In this document: positions 55,110-63,968 of the stretch, piece after piece | Position numbering within the stretch: the stretch's first letter is position 1 | Layout of the letters: each line of letters starts with the position of its first letter | From: Marinobacter psychrophilus | GTDB taxonomy: Bacteria; Pseudomonadota; Gammaproteobacteria; Pseudomonadales; Oleiphilaceae | Direction: 5' to 3' | DNA: 64,000 bases | NCBI RefSeq assembly: GCF_001043175.1 | Contig: NZ_CP011494.1 | Span: 2,604,001 to 2,668,000 of the forward strand | Notes under the pieces: generated by a model | Seen by the model: the letters and a program-made list of their open reading frames with translations, nothing else | Database searches by the model: none | What the model was told of the DNA's origin: nothing | Translations under genes and position numbers: made by a program

Positions 55110-55780
55110 CGGCTATAGGCCTTATTCAGGCGAATTTCCAGGTACTTTTGCAATTGTGAGAGTATCTCGACCACGACCCAATACATGACAGCGGCGACGA
55201 TGAATGCCTCAAAATACAGAAAACTGCCAGAGGCTTCTTTCTGGGTCGCCCCCATCAGTTCGGTTACCCCGAGGGTAAACGCCAGCGAAGTAGCCTTGAT
55301 CATGTCGATGAAGTAGTTCATCAGTGTGGGCAAGGCAACCCGGGTGGCTTGAGGCAGGATAATGCGCCGCATCAGTTGGCTATTGGTCATACCAATCGAG
55401 AGTGCGGCCTCGGTCTGGCTGCGATCCACCCCGATGATGGCGGCGCGGATCGATTCCGCCATGTACGCTGAAAAGTGCAGGGTCAGGCCCATGATGGTCG
55501 CGGTGACGCCGTCTATCACGGTTAACACACTGAACAATTGTGGCAGCCCGTAGTAAAACAAAAACAACTGAACCAGCAGCGGCGTACCCCGGAAAAACGA
55601 GATGAACACGATGGTCAGTTGATTGAGTACCGGGATGCCCAGCACCCGCACGACTGCGAACACGCAGGCAAGAATCAATGCCATTACCATGGCAGCCCCC
55701 GCCAGTTGCAGGGTAAGGGGCAGATAGCCAAGCAGAACAGGTACCAGTCCGAGCATGTACTCTACGTTCAGAACGTCCAT
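55106..55780 (-). CDS. Polar amino-acid ABC transporter permease
   Basis: HisMQ-type permease, 224 residues. About five membrane segments; the N-terminal one is [20 protein letters not shown]. Conserved [20 protein letters not shown], then [20 protein letters not shown] and [20 protein letters not shown], which form the EAA loop that contacts the ATPase (ALSxGMTxxQxMRxIILPQA). A single permease suggests a homodimer. It starts 25 bases after the binding-protein stop. Confidence 0.95.
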   Translation of the reverse strand: MDVLNVEYMLGLVPVLLGYLPLTLQLAGAAMVMALILACVFAVVRVLGIPVLNQLTIVFISFFRGTPLLVQLFLFYYGLPQLFSVLTVIDGVTATIMGLTLHFSAYMAESIRAAIIGVDRSQTEAALSIGMTNSQLMRRIILPQATRVALPTLMNYFIDMIKATSLAFTLGVTELMGATQKEASGSFLYFEAFIVAAVMYWVVVEILSQLQKYLEIRLNKAYSR

Positions 55781-55805
55781 AGGGTGTCCGGCCTTGTGGT
55801 GCCTA

Positions 55806-56561
55806 TCATGGCTGGGTGATATCAGTGCCGAACCATTTTTCGGAAATGGATGCCAGGGTGCCGTTTTCCCGCAGCGCTTTCAGGGCCTGATTGACCTCGT
55901 CTCGCAGAGCTCGCCCTGTTTCTGTGTCTTGGAATGGATAGGCGTTGGTAATTTTTGAGAAGGGTTTACCAGCCAGTGCCAGCGGCAGGGGTTTGTCTTT
56001 GATGATCTGGCTGGCGCTGACCCGATCCATCACAAAGGCATCCACGCGTCCCAAGGCTGTGTCGCGTTCAATATTGCTCTCATAGGTTTTGATGTTGATC
56101 TGATCGGCATAAGGCAGTTCACGCAACAGTGTTTCGAAATTAGAGCCTAGGTTCACTGCAACCGTTTTGCCTTTCAGGTCTTCGACATCTTGAACCTCGG
56201 TGTTGCCTTGCTTGACCACCACTTGGGCACCGTCGTAAACGTAGGGTTCACTGAAAACATAGGCCTGCTGCCGTTCTTCGGTGATGGTGATCTGATTGGC
56301 AACAGTGTCGATACGCCCGGTTCCCAACAGACCAAACAGCCCCGAAAAGCTTGCAGTCTGGAAGATGATCTCGCGCCCCATCTCTTTGCCCAAGGCGTTC
56401 ATGATATCTACCTCAAAGCCTTTGAGTTCGTCTTGTTCCACGAAGGTAAACGGGAAGTATTGCCCAGACATGCCAACTTTTATTGGGTTCTCCTGGGCCA
56501 GCAACTGAGGGCTGACGGTGAGCGATAAAACCATGAGCGTGTTGATTAGCGAAAATTTCAT
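55806..56561 (-). CDS. Polar amino-acid ABC transporter substrate-binding protein
   Basis: Periplasmic solute-binding protein, 251 residues from the ATG at 56561, chosen for CAGGAGA at good spacing; the longer frame adds no leader. Signal peptide: KFSLINTLMVLSLTVSPQLL, cut near LAQE. Mature: NPIKVGMSGQYFPFTFVEQD, ELKGFEVDIMNALGKEMGRE, RIDTVANQITITEERQQAYV, DVEDLKGKTVAVNLGSNFET. The pattern fits the SBP_bac_3 family and most resembles cystine/polar-amino-acid binders (FliY/TcyJ style). Specificity cannot be fixed from sequence alone. Confidence 0.93.
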   Translation of the reverse strand: MKFSLINTLMVLSLTVSPQLLAQENPIKVGMSGQYFPFTFVEQDELKGFEVDIMNALGKEMGREIIFQTASFSGLFGLLGTGRIDTVANQITITEERQQAYVFSEPYVYDGAQVVVKQGNTEVQDVEDLKGKTVAVNLGSNFETLLRELPYADQINIKTYESNIERDTALGRVDAFVMDRVSASQIIKDKPLPLALAGKPFSKITNAYPFQDTETGRALRDEVNQALKALRENGTLASISEKWFGTDITQP

Positions 56562-56682
56562 AGTGTCTCCTGAGCGTTTATGGGCTTTTAAGCCAATGAC
56601 CACCCAGGCCTGAGCTGAATTTGAGTGCCTGGGATCATTTGTCTGTATTTCTGATCACTCATTTCAGAATATTGGGTGAATT

Positions 56683-56772
56683 ATGAAGGTCCGCCAAATC
56701 CAAGAGCCAGGAAGAGTGAACTTGATACCTGGATTAAAAGACGTTTTACGGGACAAACTATACGTTGAATGA
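56683..56772 (+). pseudogene. Very short coding remnant upstream of the small ORFs
   Basis: A 29-codon frame with an ATG reads MKVRQIQEPGRVNLIPGLKD, VLRDKLYVE, then TGA. It looks like the start of a longer, lost gene (an orderly basic peptide), but I do not recognise it. The rest of 56562-56847 should hold the promoter of the ABC operon. Confidence 0.2.
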
Positions 56773-56847
56773 TCGCTCAAAAATAGACGCAGTTAGGTTG
56801 CTGAGCAATCAAGACCTCTTCTTAATGGTCTAATCAAGACTTTCGGC

Positions 56848-57045
56848 ATGATGACAGGGCCACAAGCGGTTACGGCTGAATCCCAGCAGGTGCATGAAGC
56901 TTTTGAAAAATTACAGGAACTGGTGCTGGCTAGCAGTTTCGATAACGATGAGACTGCGGTGGTGTGGCAAGGGATAGATATGGAAAGGTCAACCCGGGAC
57001 AGATTTGAAATCTATCCCCTGATGCCCCGCTCGATCGGTAACTAA
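56848..57045 (+). CDS. Small hypothetical protein, tail derived from a palindromic repeat
   Basis: 65 codons starting MMTGPQAVTAESQQVHEAFE, then KLQELVLASSFDNDETAVVW. The first 45 residues form a plausible acidic helix-rich peptide. After MERSTRD the frame runs through a copy of the dispersed palindrome (RFEIYPLMPRS), so the end is accidental. No ribosome site is obvious and the family is unknown. It may be a truncated gene rather than a real one. Confidence 0.3.
   Translation: MMTGPQAVTAESQQVHEAFEKLQELVLASSFDNDETAVVWQGIDMERSTRDRFEIYPLMPRSIGN
56996..57019. repeat. Dispersed palindromic repeat inside the small ORF
   Basis: Copy with core ACAGATTTGAAATCTAT; one arm base differs from the consensus. 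Confidence 0.7.
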
Positions 57046-57062
57046 AGAATTAGGGAGTCTTT

Positions 57063-57185
57063 GTGAATATCATCAACAATGTGTTTGGGAGGTTCGATGA
57101 GGAGACACCTTCCGCGGCCTCAGCTGAGCAGTCAAAACCTGGTGCCACATCGACACTCAAGAGCGCCAACACAGGTTGGTTTTGA
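57063..57185 (+). CDS. Small hypothetical protein (40 residues)
   Basis: A GTG-started frame preceded by TAGGGAGTCTTT reads MNIINNVFGRFDEETPSAAS, AEQSKPGATSTLKSANTGWF and TGA. The ribosome site and host-like codons make it plausible, but it may be the 5' stump of a longer lost gene: the frame ends where the oppositely oriented acidic ORF begins. Not recognised. Confidence 0.3.
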   Translation: MNIINNVFGRFDEETPSAASAEQSKPGATSTLKSANTGWF

Positions 57186-57194
57186 CAACGGCAA

Positions 57195-57281
57195 TTACAA
57201 CTCTTCCGCATCATTCACGCCGTCATCGTCGTCGTATTCTTCCGCGCGGATTTCAAGCAGTTCTTCTTGGTAGTCGTTCAC
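57195..57281 (-). CDS. Very small acidic protein (28 residues)
   Basis: A GTG-started frame with ATGGAGC about 8 bases upstream reads MNDYQEELLEIRAEEYDDDD, GVNDAEEL and TAA. It is extremely acidic. It could be a genuine small protein; the ordered codons and ribosome site favour this, the length does not. Function unknown. Confidence 0.35.
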   Translation of the reverse strand: MNDYQEELLEIRAEEYDDDDGVNDAEEL

Positions 57282-57370
57282 TTTTATGCTCCATTCTCTG
57301 TTTTTTACAGCATGGGGCGTGATTATTACCGGCTGATGACAGCAAACGGGAGTCAGATTATTGATATGGC

Positions 57371-58199
57371 TCAGAGCGCAGCAGGCTCACCGCCTCGCGC
57401 TTTTCGGTGAATCCATGCAAGGCCCAATAACGACAATCCCAGCCCCATAAACACTGCTACCCGCCAGAAACCTTCAAGACCTGACATGTCTATGAGGAAA
57501 ATTTGTCCCGATCACCACACCCAGCAACGCCATACCGGTTTTATAAACCAGCGCCTGATGACTCTGCGCCGAACTGAGTGGGGAATAGATAATAGCGGCG
57601 ATGGCGAATAGTATGCCGACCACCGAATAAGTGTACAGCTCGCCCTCCCTGATTCCAGACCACAGGACCATATCGCTGCCGTGACAGTAGCGGTAGTGCC
57701 AACCTTCTTCCGCCGCCAGGCGTTGGATAAAGGCCAGATCACTCTCCCTGTGCTGAACGCAGTATTCCCGGGTGTCGCCGCGGCACGTCAGTTGGAACGC
57801 TGCGGCAGGTATTCCGCGTTCCTGCAAAAGCGCGCTGGCAATGGACTCTGTGGTCTGGCCCTGAAAAATACGACTGTTGTACATCAACTCAAGGCGCCAC
57901 AGAGGCGACTGCAGCACGATTTCATAACGGGTTCGGTGATGGCCGTTGTCACCAATGACAAAATCGCTGACTACGCCGGTAAAGCGCCGCAAAGGCTCGT
58001 TATGCTGCCATATCACCAGGTCAACCGATCGTTCCAGAACACTGCCGGGGTCAATGTCAGAATCGGTGCTGGCCAACTGCAGACGACCAAAAAATAGCTG
58101 CGACAAACTTTCTGTTAACTCAAAGCCAACAACCGAGAACACGTCTGAGGGAAGCTCACCAACTTGTGCGGTGAACTGCAGTCCATTTGCCTTGGACAT
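57371..58199 (-). pseudogene. Chimera: VgrG N-terminal half joined to the C-terminal end of a DUF2339 membrane protein
   Basis: The frame starts at an ATG after AAGGATTGAAG. Residues 1 to about 188 are a type VI secretion spike protein (VgrG/Rhs-associated) N-terminus: FTGVVSDFVIGDNGHHRTRY, EIVLQSPLWRLELMYNSRIF, YCVQHRESDLAFIQRLAAEE, GWHYRYCHG. Without a stop it then becomes REGELYTYSVVGILFAIAAI and SHQALVYKTGMALLGVVIG, the penultimate part of DUF2339 proteins. Around 57490 the frame is lost. In another frame it continues as IDMSGLEGFWRVAVFMGLGL, SLLGLAWIHRKARG to TGA at 57371, the DUF2339 end. A deletion therefore fused two unrelated genes and a small indel followed. No other T6SS genes are here. 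Confidence 0.75.
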
Positions 58200-58287
58200 A
58201 TCTTCAATCCTTGGAGATATGTGTTTAGGTGAGGCTAGTCTATTTTGGTTAGGCTGCGCTGACGAGCGTGTCGCAAATCATGCATAT

Positions 58288-58354
58288 GGGGACAGACTTC
58301 AAGTCTGTCCCCGGGAACCAGGTTGGATTTGGGGACGGATTTGAAATCCGTCCC
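58288..58354. repeat. Two dispersed palindromic repeats upstream of the VgrG remnant
   Basis: Copies at 58288-58312 (core GACAGACTTCAAGTCTGTC) and 58331-58354 (core GACGGATTTGAAATCCGTC), plus a half copy (GTCTGTCCCC) to 58375. They are the cleanest pair in the window. Confidence 0.88.
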
Positions 58355-58378
58355 TGGGAAACGACGTCTGTCCCCTAA

Positions 58379-58416
58379 CGAAAAAATCCCAGATTGTTTC
58401 CAATCTGGGATTTTTA
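58379..58416 (-). terminator. Intrinsic terminator downstream of tRNA-Asp
   Basis: AATCCCAGATTG and CAATCTGGGATT form a 12-bp stem with a TTTC loop. It is flanked by A-runs and T-runs on both sides, so it can stop transcription from either strand. It starts five bases past the tRNA 3' end. Confidence 0.88.
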
Positions 58417-58420
58417 AATT

Positions 58421-58497
58421 TGGCGGAGCGGACGGGACTCGAACCCGCGACCCCCGGCGTGACAGGCCGGTATTCTAACCAACTGAACTACCGCTCC
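58421..58497 (-). tRNA. tRNA-Asp (anticodon GTC)
   Basis: Read on the minus strand: GGAGCGGTAGTTCAGTTGGT opens the acceptor and D-arm, the anticodon loop is CCTGTCACG (GTC, + strand 58461-58463), GGTTCGAGTCC is the T-loop, and the acceptor arm pairs GGAGCGG with CCGCTCC, followed by G and an encoded CCA. 77 bases with CCA, no intron. Confidence 0.97.
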
Positions 58498-58645
58498 AAG
58501 CTGAAACCGTGTGTGCAATCTTTTCGGATTGCTCGGTGACAACGAGGGCGAATTATAGAGACACCCCACTTTATGTCAACGGTTTTTATGAATATTTTTT
58601 ATTTTTTGGCATATAAGCTTCTGGCAACGCTGCCACAAAGCCTGC

Positions 58646-60205
58646 TCAATCAGCTTCGGGCCGGGCAACGACCGCCACCGGCAGCGTGAAGTAAAAACGG
58701 GTGCCACCGTCTATCGGGCGCTCAAAACCAATTTCACCACCTTGGGCGTGAATCAGCGATTGACAGGTGGTCAAGCCGATGCCCATGCCTTCGCTTTTGG
58801 TGGTGTAGAACGGCAGGAACAGCTTTTCCTCGGCGTCGTCTTGCAGACCAATGCCATGATCACGCACCTCGATGCGCACGAAGCCCTGTGCGGTGAGTGT
58901 TGCGCTCACCTCCACCGGTACCGCCGAATCAACACTGCGGGTAGCCTCCAGGCCGTTACGGATTAGATTAAGGGCTACCTGCTGAACCTGAATCGGATCT
59001 GCCAGCACGTCGGGCAGGTTTGGGGCCAGAGTCAGCTCTATTCCGCCCTCGTTATTACGCATATCGACTTCCGCGAACTGGCGGGTATCTTCGAGCAAAG
59101 CGGCGATAGCAACAATTTCTTTGCCGGTGGCTGGCTTTTTCATAAACCGGCGGATACGACGAATGATCTCACTGGCTCGGTGCGACTGTGCCTCTACTTT
59201 GTCCATGGTCTGCTGCAGCAGCACTAAATCCGGCTCTGCTTTGCTCACCAGGCGTTTGACCACGCGGGCGTAATTGGTAATAGCGGTCAGCGGCTGGTTC
59301 ACTTCGTGGGCAAAACCTGCGGCCATTTCGCCCATGGTGGTCATGCGCGAGGTATGAGCAAGCTGGTCGCGCTGGTCCTGCACCGTGGCACGGGCTTCTT
59401 CCAGCGCCTGTTCGTTAGCCAATTCTTCGGTAATGTCGCGGAACACTACAACAGCGCCGTGCAACTCGTCAGCATCCTGCTTGGGCGAGGACCGATATTT
59501 TGCGCGAAATGCCGACCGGTCTACGCGCAACATTTGAATATCGCGCTGTGCTTCTGCAATGCCGTGGCGACAGGTGGCTTGAACCGGCAGGGGGTCCTCG
59601 CTATCGCCCATCGCTGCAAAATGCAGATCAAAAAAACATTGGCCAATCAGCTCTGCCACTGGAGCGTTCATAATCTGGCCGGCGGCAGGATTAGCAAATT
59701 CAATAATGCCGTTTTCGTCGAGGCCGTAAATGCCCTCGCTGATGGCATTAAGAATACGAGACTGATCACTTTGTAATTCACGGTTGCGCGCCTGAAGTTC
59801 GCGCTCGAGGCGAATAACCCGGGCGTGGGTTTTTACCCTCGCAATCACTTCTTGTGACTGAAACGGCTTGGAAATGTAGTCGGCGCCACCCAGCGAAAAA
59901 CCTCTTACCTTAGCGCTCAGGTCATCAAGGGCTGACAAGAAAACCACCGCACAGTCGGCGGTGGCCGGGTCAGTTTTCAAGCGACGGCAAACTTCATAGC
60001 CATCCATTTCCGGCATCATAATGTCCAGCAGAATAACTTCTGGCTGATGACAATAGGCCAGTTCCAGCGCTTTCCCGCCTCCGTTGGCGATCAGCAGCCG
60101 ATAGCCTTTGTCTTTCAAAGTCTCATACAGCACTTTCAGGTTCTGGGGATTGTCATCCACTAGCAGAACCGTTACCTCACGGTTGTCGATGACGGTATCA
60201 GTCAT
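58646..60205 (-). CDS. Hybrid sensor histidine kinase: receiver, PAS, HisKA, HATPase
   Basis: 519 residues from the ATG at 60205 (a TTG seven codons upstream is the alternative). The receiver comes first: VTVLLVDDNPQNLKVLYETL, VILLDIMMPEMDGYEVCRRL (phospho-Asp) and GADYISKPFQSQEVIARVKT. A short coiled coil follows, then a PAS domain with ISEGIYGLDENGIIEFANPA, then HisKA with GFAHEVNQPLTAITNYARVV (phospho-His) and the ATPase boxes NLIRNGLEATR, VEVRDHGIGLQDDAEEKLF and GMGIGLTTCQSLIHAQGG. It is soluble: no membrane segment is seen. It lies 45 bases downstream of the FixJ-like regulator gene and is presumably its partner; the receiver-first order is unusual for a kinase. Confidence 0.93.
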   Translation of the reverse strand: MTDTVIDNREVTVLLVDDNPQNLKVLYETLKDKGYRLLIANGGGKALELAYCHQPEVILLDIMMPEMDGYEVCRRLKTDPATADCAVVFLSALDDLSAKVRGFSLGGADYISKPFQSQEVIARVKTHARVIRLERELQARNRELQSDQSRILNAISEGIYGLDENGIIEFANPAAGQIMNAPVAELIGQCFFDLHFAAMGDSEDPLPVQATCRHGIAEAQRDIQMLRVDRSAFRAKYRSSPKQDADELHGAVVVFRDITEELANEQALEEARATVQDQRDQLAHTSRMTTMGEMAAGFAHEVNQPLTAITNYARVVKRLVSKAEPDLVLLQQTMDKVEAQSHRASEIIRRIRRFMKKPATGKEIVAIAALLEDTRQFAEVDMRNNEGGIELTLAPNLPDVLADPIQVQQVALNLIRNGLEATRSVDSAVPVEVSATLTAQGFVRIEVRDHGIGLQDDAEEKLFLPFYTTKSEGMGIGLTTCQSLIHAQGGEIGFERPIDGGTRFYFTLPVAVVARPEAD

Positions 60206-60250
60206 ATGCAAGAAGCCGGTTACCAAAGTAACCGTATGATGCCGTTCGGA

Positions 60251-60877
60251 TCATCGTGGGTCGATAAGGTTCTTTACTGACAGCACCATGCGGACCAAAT
60301 GTGCCAGCGAGTGGGTGCCCATCTTGTGCATCACTCGGGAGCGGTGAATCTCTACCGTGCGTTGACTGATCTCCAGCTCTATGGCAATCACCTTGTTAGC
60401 CTGGCCAGCAATCATGCGATCCATAATTTCGTGTTCGCGAGGGGTCAAGCTTTTTACACGGCGCACAATTTCCTGCTTTTCACCCAGGCTTTTACGCTGC
60501 TGGCGGTCTTGAACCAGGGCGGCTTCGATCTTTTCCAACAGGGCTTCTTCGCGGTAGGGCTTCTGAATGAAGTCTATGGCGCCCTCTTTCATGGCATCTA
60601 CCGCCATGGGAACGTCGCCGTGCCCTGTTACAAAGATAATTGGCAGAATCGAGTGTTTGTCGTTAAGTTTTTTCTGTAGCTCCATGCCATCCATACCCGG
60701 CATGCGGATATCCAGCACTATGCAGCCCGCCATGGCGTCAGAATAGCTTTTCAGAAACGCAGTAGCGCTGTCGTAGGTTTTTACCGGTTTGTCGTCTGAC
60801 TGCAGCAGCAACTCCAGTGAATCGCGCACCGCTTCGTCGTCTTCAACCACGTATACCGTTTGTTGGATGTCCGTCAT
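60251..60877 (-). CDS. FixJ/LuxR-type response regulator
   Basis: 208 residues. Receiver: VYVVEDDEAVRDSLELLLQS, GCIVLDIRMPGMDGMELQKK (phospho-Asp), PIIFVTGHGDVPMAVDAMKE and GAIDFIQKPYREEALLEKIE (Lys of the acidic pocket). A LuxR-type HTH follows: LTPREHEIMDRMIAGQANKV and IAIELEISQRTVEIHRSRVM. The GHGDVPMAVxAMKxGAxDFIxKP string is a FixJ hallmark. It is the response regulator for the histidine kinase next to it. Confidence 0.95.
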   Translation of the reverse strand: MTDIQQTVYVVEDDEAVRDSLELLLQSDDKPVKTYDSATAFLKSYSDAMAGCIVLDIRMPGMDGMELQKKLNDKHSILPIIFVTGHGDVPMAVDAMKEGAIDFIQKPYREEALLEKIEAALVQDRQQRKSLGEKQEIVRRVKSLTPREHEIMDRMIAGQANKVIAIELEISQRTVEIHRSRVMHKMGTHSLAHLVRMVLSVKNLIDPR

Positions 60878-60912
60878 GGCGCTTTAATCTCCTGTCCGTT
60901 TTATAGTGCTGG

Positions 60913-63321
60913 TCAGTGAATGGACGGATCTTTGTTTTCATCCCGACTATGTTCCTGACGCTCGTGTTCACGCATTTTTTCAAACCGTTGCTGGATAATG
61001 CCAAAAACGGTGCCTTTAGGGTACCTGCCTTTGCTATCGGGTGTACCCGCTGGCGTACCCATCAGCATGGCTACAGCTTCCTCCACGTGGCTGACAGCGT
61101 AAACATGGAAGTCACCGGCTTTCACCGCAGCAACCACTTCGCTGTCTAGCATCAGGTTTTGTACGTTGCTGGCCGGCATAATGATTCCCTGGTTGCCGCT
61201 AAGGCCACCCTTAAGCTGGCATGTCGTGAAAAAGCCCTCTATTTTCTCGTTCACTCCACCAATCGGCTGCACTTCGCCAAACTGGTTAATAGAACCGGTA
61301 ATGGCCAAATCCTGCCTGACCGGCAGCTGAGATATAGACGACACCAAAGCACACAACTCTGCTAAGGAGGCACTGTCGCCGTCTACTTCGCCATAATTTT
61401 GCTCAAATGTAAGGCTGGCCGACAGGTGCATCGGGTCGTCTACGGCAAACCGTGACGCCAGCCAGGACGTCAGAATCATCACACCTTTCGAGTGAATGCT
61501 GCCACCCAATTTTACGTCACGCTCAATATCAATGACGTCACCATCACCATAATAACTGCTAGCGGTAATGCGGTTCGACAAACCAAATTCGAAACCGCCG
61601 GTAGAAAGCACTGAAAGCGCATTAACCTGGCCAACGCAGCTGCCGCTCGTAGTCACCAAGGTGGTGCCATCGCGAATGGAGTCGTAAAAATGATCGCGAA
61701 TACGGCTGTTGCGGTAACGGGCGCTCACCAAAGCACGCTCTACGTGCACATCCTGAATCTGTTTGGCCTCGGCTTGGCGCGCCCAGTAGTCTGACTCGCG
61801 CAGCAGGTTTGCGATGTCTGCGGCGTGCAACGACAGGCGATTCTGGTGCTCAGCCATGCGGGCACTTTGTTCAATCACTCGCGCCACGGCTTTATGGGTG
61901 CAGTGCAGCAGTTTTTTCTCGACCACCAGGCTGGCAATAAACTTGGCGTACGCCAGTTGGCTGTCGTCGTTACGATACATTTCGTCTTCGAAATCTGCGG
62001 TCACGCGGAACAGTTCTGAAAACTCGGGATCGTATTCCTGCAGCAGCATCCAGGTTTCACGGTCGCCGAACAGTACGATTTTCACGTCCAGTGGCACCGG
62101 CTCGGGCTCAATGGAGATGGTGCCAGACAGGGTCAGCTCGCGCTCCAGGGAGTTAATCTGGATACAATGAGACTGCAACGCACGCTTGAGGGCGTCCCAA
62201 GCGAACGGCTGCTCCAATACTTTTGTGGCGTCCATCAACAGATAACCGCCGTTGGCGCGATGCAAGCTGCCCGGGCGAATCAGCGAAAAGTCGGTAAACA
62301 CCGTGCCTTTATAGGTAACGTTTTCAACGTAACCGAACAAGTTGTGATAAGTCGGGTTGTCTTCCACCTCTACTGGAATCTCTTTGGTTTTCTGATGTAC
62401 CAGCAGATTCACCAAATAGCGCCGCGGCATTTTCTTATCCAGTGACGCGTAGGCAATCATGGCCTGCTCATCATCGTCATCCAGAAAAATCTCCAGATTC
62501 TCGGACAAATCTTTACGCACGGCTTCAATAAAACCGGCCACTTCTGGCAGGTCTTTGTAACGTTCTTTTAACTCATCAATCTGGTGACCGGTAACGCCTT
62601 CCAGAGTTTCCTGGTTTAGCGCTTGCAGTTTGTCAGCGTATTCCTGCTCCCAGTCGGCCAGTTTGCGCAGGGCGCGGCGCAGGCGTTTTTCGAGATTATT
62701 GACAATTTCTTCGAACTTTTCGCGTTGAGCGTCCGTCAGGGCCTTAAACGACTCGGCGGTATGAGCCTCATCACCACTCATAGCCACTAGCCGATAACCG
62801 CCCGGGGTGCTTATGGTCAAGCTGACTTTTTGACGCTTGGCCTGCTTCGCGACTTTTTCCAGCTCACCATCCTGAAGCGCGGTGTAATCGCTTTTCAACT
62901 TTTCAGCACGTTCCAAAAAACCATCGCTATCGAAGGTTTGCGGAATCACCTTCACCAGCCGGCTCATCAGTTTTTCCATATCGCGTTTTAGCTGCGTGCC
63001 CTGACCGGCCGGCAGTTTCAGCAGCTTTGGCACCCGCGGCTCTTCAAAGTCGGCCACGTAGCACCAATCGTGGGATTTCAGATTGGTGTCTTTATGGTGT
63101 TCCAGGTACCGCAGCATCATGGTGCGCTTACCCAGGCCATTGATACCGACCGCATACACGTTGTAACCACCGTGCGGCATAGCCAGCGCAAATCGCACCG
63201 CTTCCTGAGCACGATTCTGACCCACAATTTCAGCCAGGGGCTCTAGCTGGCGGGTGCTTTTAAATGGCAAATCTTTCAGAACACAGGCTTTATAGAGCTG
63301 ATGCGAAGGCAATGACTTCAA
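60913..63321 (-). CDS. Lon-family AAA+ protease (LonH/YcbZ-like, AsrA-like)
   Basis: 802 residues. It lacks the canonical Lon N-domain; it begins SLPSHQLYKACVLKDLPFKS. Walker A is GINGLGKRTMM near residue 60. A long coiled-coil-rich middle follows (AKRQKVSLTISTPGG, FEEIVNNLEKRLRRALRKLA), then SLHRANGGYLLMDATKVLEQ, VKIVLFGDRETWMLLQEYDP, FRVTADFEDEMYRNDDSQLA. The C-terminal proteolytic domain has the catalytic Ser in VDGDSASLAELCALVSSISQ and Lys in GGVNEKIEGFFTTCQLKGGL. This is the family of E. coli YcbZ and Pseudomonas AsrA, which degrade regulatory or damaged proteins. It is separated by 36 bases from the regulator gene. Confidence 0.9.
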   Translation of the reverse strand: MKSLPSHQLYKACVLKDLPFKSTRQLEPLAEIVGQNRAQEAVRFALAMPHGGYNVYAVGINGLGKRTMMLRYLEHHKDTNLKSHDWCYVADFEEPRVPKLLKLPAGQGTQLKRDMEKLMSRLVKVIPQTFDSDGFLERAEKLKSDYTALQDGELEKVAKQAKRQKVSLTISTPGGYRLVAMSGDEAHTAESFKALTDAQREKFEEIVNNLEKRLRRALRKLADWEQEYADKLQALNQETLEGVTGHQIDELKERYKDLPEVAGFIEAVRKDLSENLEIFLDDDDEQAMIAYASLDKKMPRRYLVNLLVHQKTKEIPVEVEDNPTYHNLFGYVENVTYKGTVFTDFSLIRPGSLHRANGGYLLMDATKVLEQPFAWDALKRALQSHCIQINSLERELTLSGTISIEPEPVPLDVKIVLFGDRETWMLLQEYDPEFSELFRVTADFEDEMYRNDDSQLAYAKFIASLVVEKKLLHCTHKAVARVIEQSARMAEHQNRLSLHAADIANLLRESDYWARQAEAKQIQDVHVERALVSARYRNSRIRDHFYDSIRDGTTLVTTSGSCVGQVNALSVLSTGGFEFGLSNRITASSYYGDGDVIDIERDVKLGGSIHSKGVMILTSWLASRFAVDDPMHLSASLTFEQNYGEVDGDSASLAELCALVSSISQLPVRQDLAITGSINQFGEVQPIGGVNEKIEGFFTTCQLKGGLSGNQGIIMPASNVQNLMLDSEVVAAVKAGDFHVYAVSHVEEAVAMLMGTPAGTPDSKGRYPKGTVFGIIQQRFEKMREHERQEHSRDENKDPSIH

Positions 63322-63437
63322 GGTTTAATCCTGTAACAGTCGGAATACAAAGATGACTTACTGCACACGGCGGCAAGTCTGATTAAATAGTAGAGCTATT
63401 GTACATTTTTTAGAGGCGAGGGGCTGTTGCAAGCCGT

Positions 63438-63968
63438 TTAGATCAGACCGTTATCGAGACTGGCCGCAATGTACAATCCCAACTCTTCGCACTGCTGTTC
63501 AAACTCATCGGCGTAATTGCCGCGGCACAGCAGAGGCTCTTGCACCAGTTTCCAGCGCAGGCCGATGGTAATGCTGTCAATCGCACGGCGGGTGCCAGTA
63601 CCATCATGGCCGGCCCTTATATAAAAGGTAAATGGCAAGCCTTGGGTTTTTTCCAAGCACGGATAATAACAGCGATCGAAAAAATCTTTCAACGCGCCGC
63701 TCATGTAACCCAGATTTTCGGTGGTGCCGAGAATAATAGCGTCGCAAGCCAGAACATCTTCGGGGCCAGCATCCAGCGGAGCAAGAACCGTTACATTAAC
63801 GTTTTCAATATCGTTATGGTTAGCACCAGCGGCGACTGCGTTGCGCAATTTGAGGGTATTTGGCGAGGGAGCGTGGGCAACAATCAATAGCTGTTTGGCG
63901 CAGGGCTGTCCGACTTCTGACGTTTCAGAGTCTGAACCTTTAGAGTCTGACTTTTTAGAGCCTGGCAT
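63438..63968 (-). CDS. Flavodoxin-fold NAD(P)H oxidoreductase
   Basis: About 176 residues from the ATG at 63968, chosen for the GAGG 7 bases upstream; a GTG 12 bases earlier is possible. After a Ser/Asp-rich head with repeated SDSKGSDS-like units and a Cys, the flavodoxin fold starts: QLLIVAHAPSPNTLKLRNAV (FMN phosphate loop, variant) and CDAIILGTTENLGYMSGALK with DFFDRCYYPCLEKTQGLPFT. It is related to NADPH-dependent FMN reductases and WrbA-like proteins; the variant phosphate loop leaves cofactor use uncertain. The substrate is unknown. The promoter lies at the window edge. Confidence 0.82.
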   Translation of the reverse strand: MPGSKKSDSKGSDSETSEVGQPCAKQLLIVAHAPSPNTLKLRNAVAAGANHNDIENVNVTVLAPLDAGPEDVLACDAIILGTTENLGYMSGALKDFFDRCYYPCLEKTQGLPFTFYIRAGHDGTGTRRAIDSITIGLRWKLVQEPLLCRGNYADEFEQQCEELGLYIAASLDNGLI

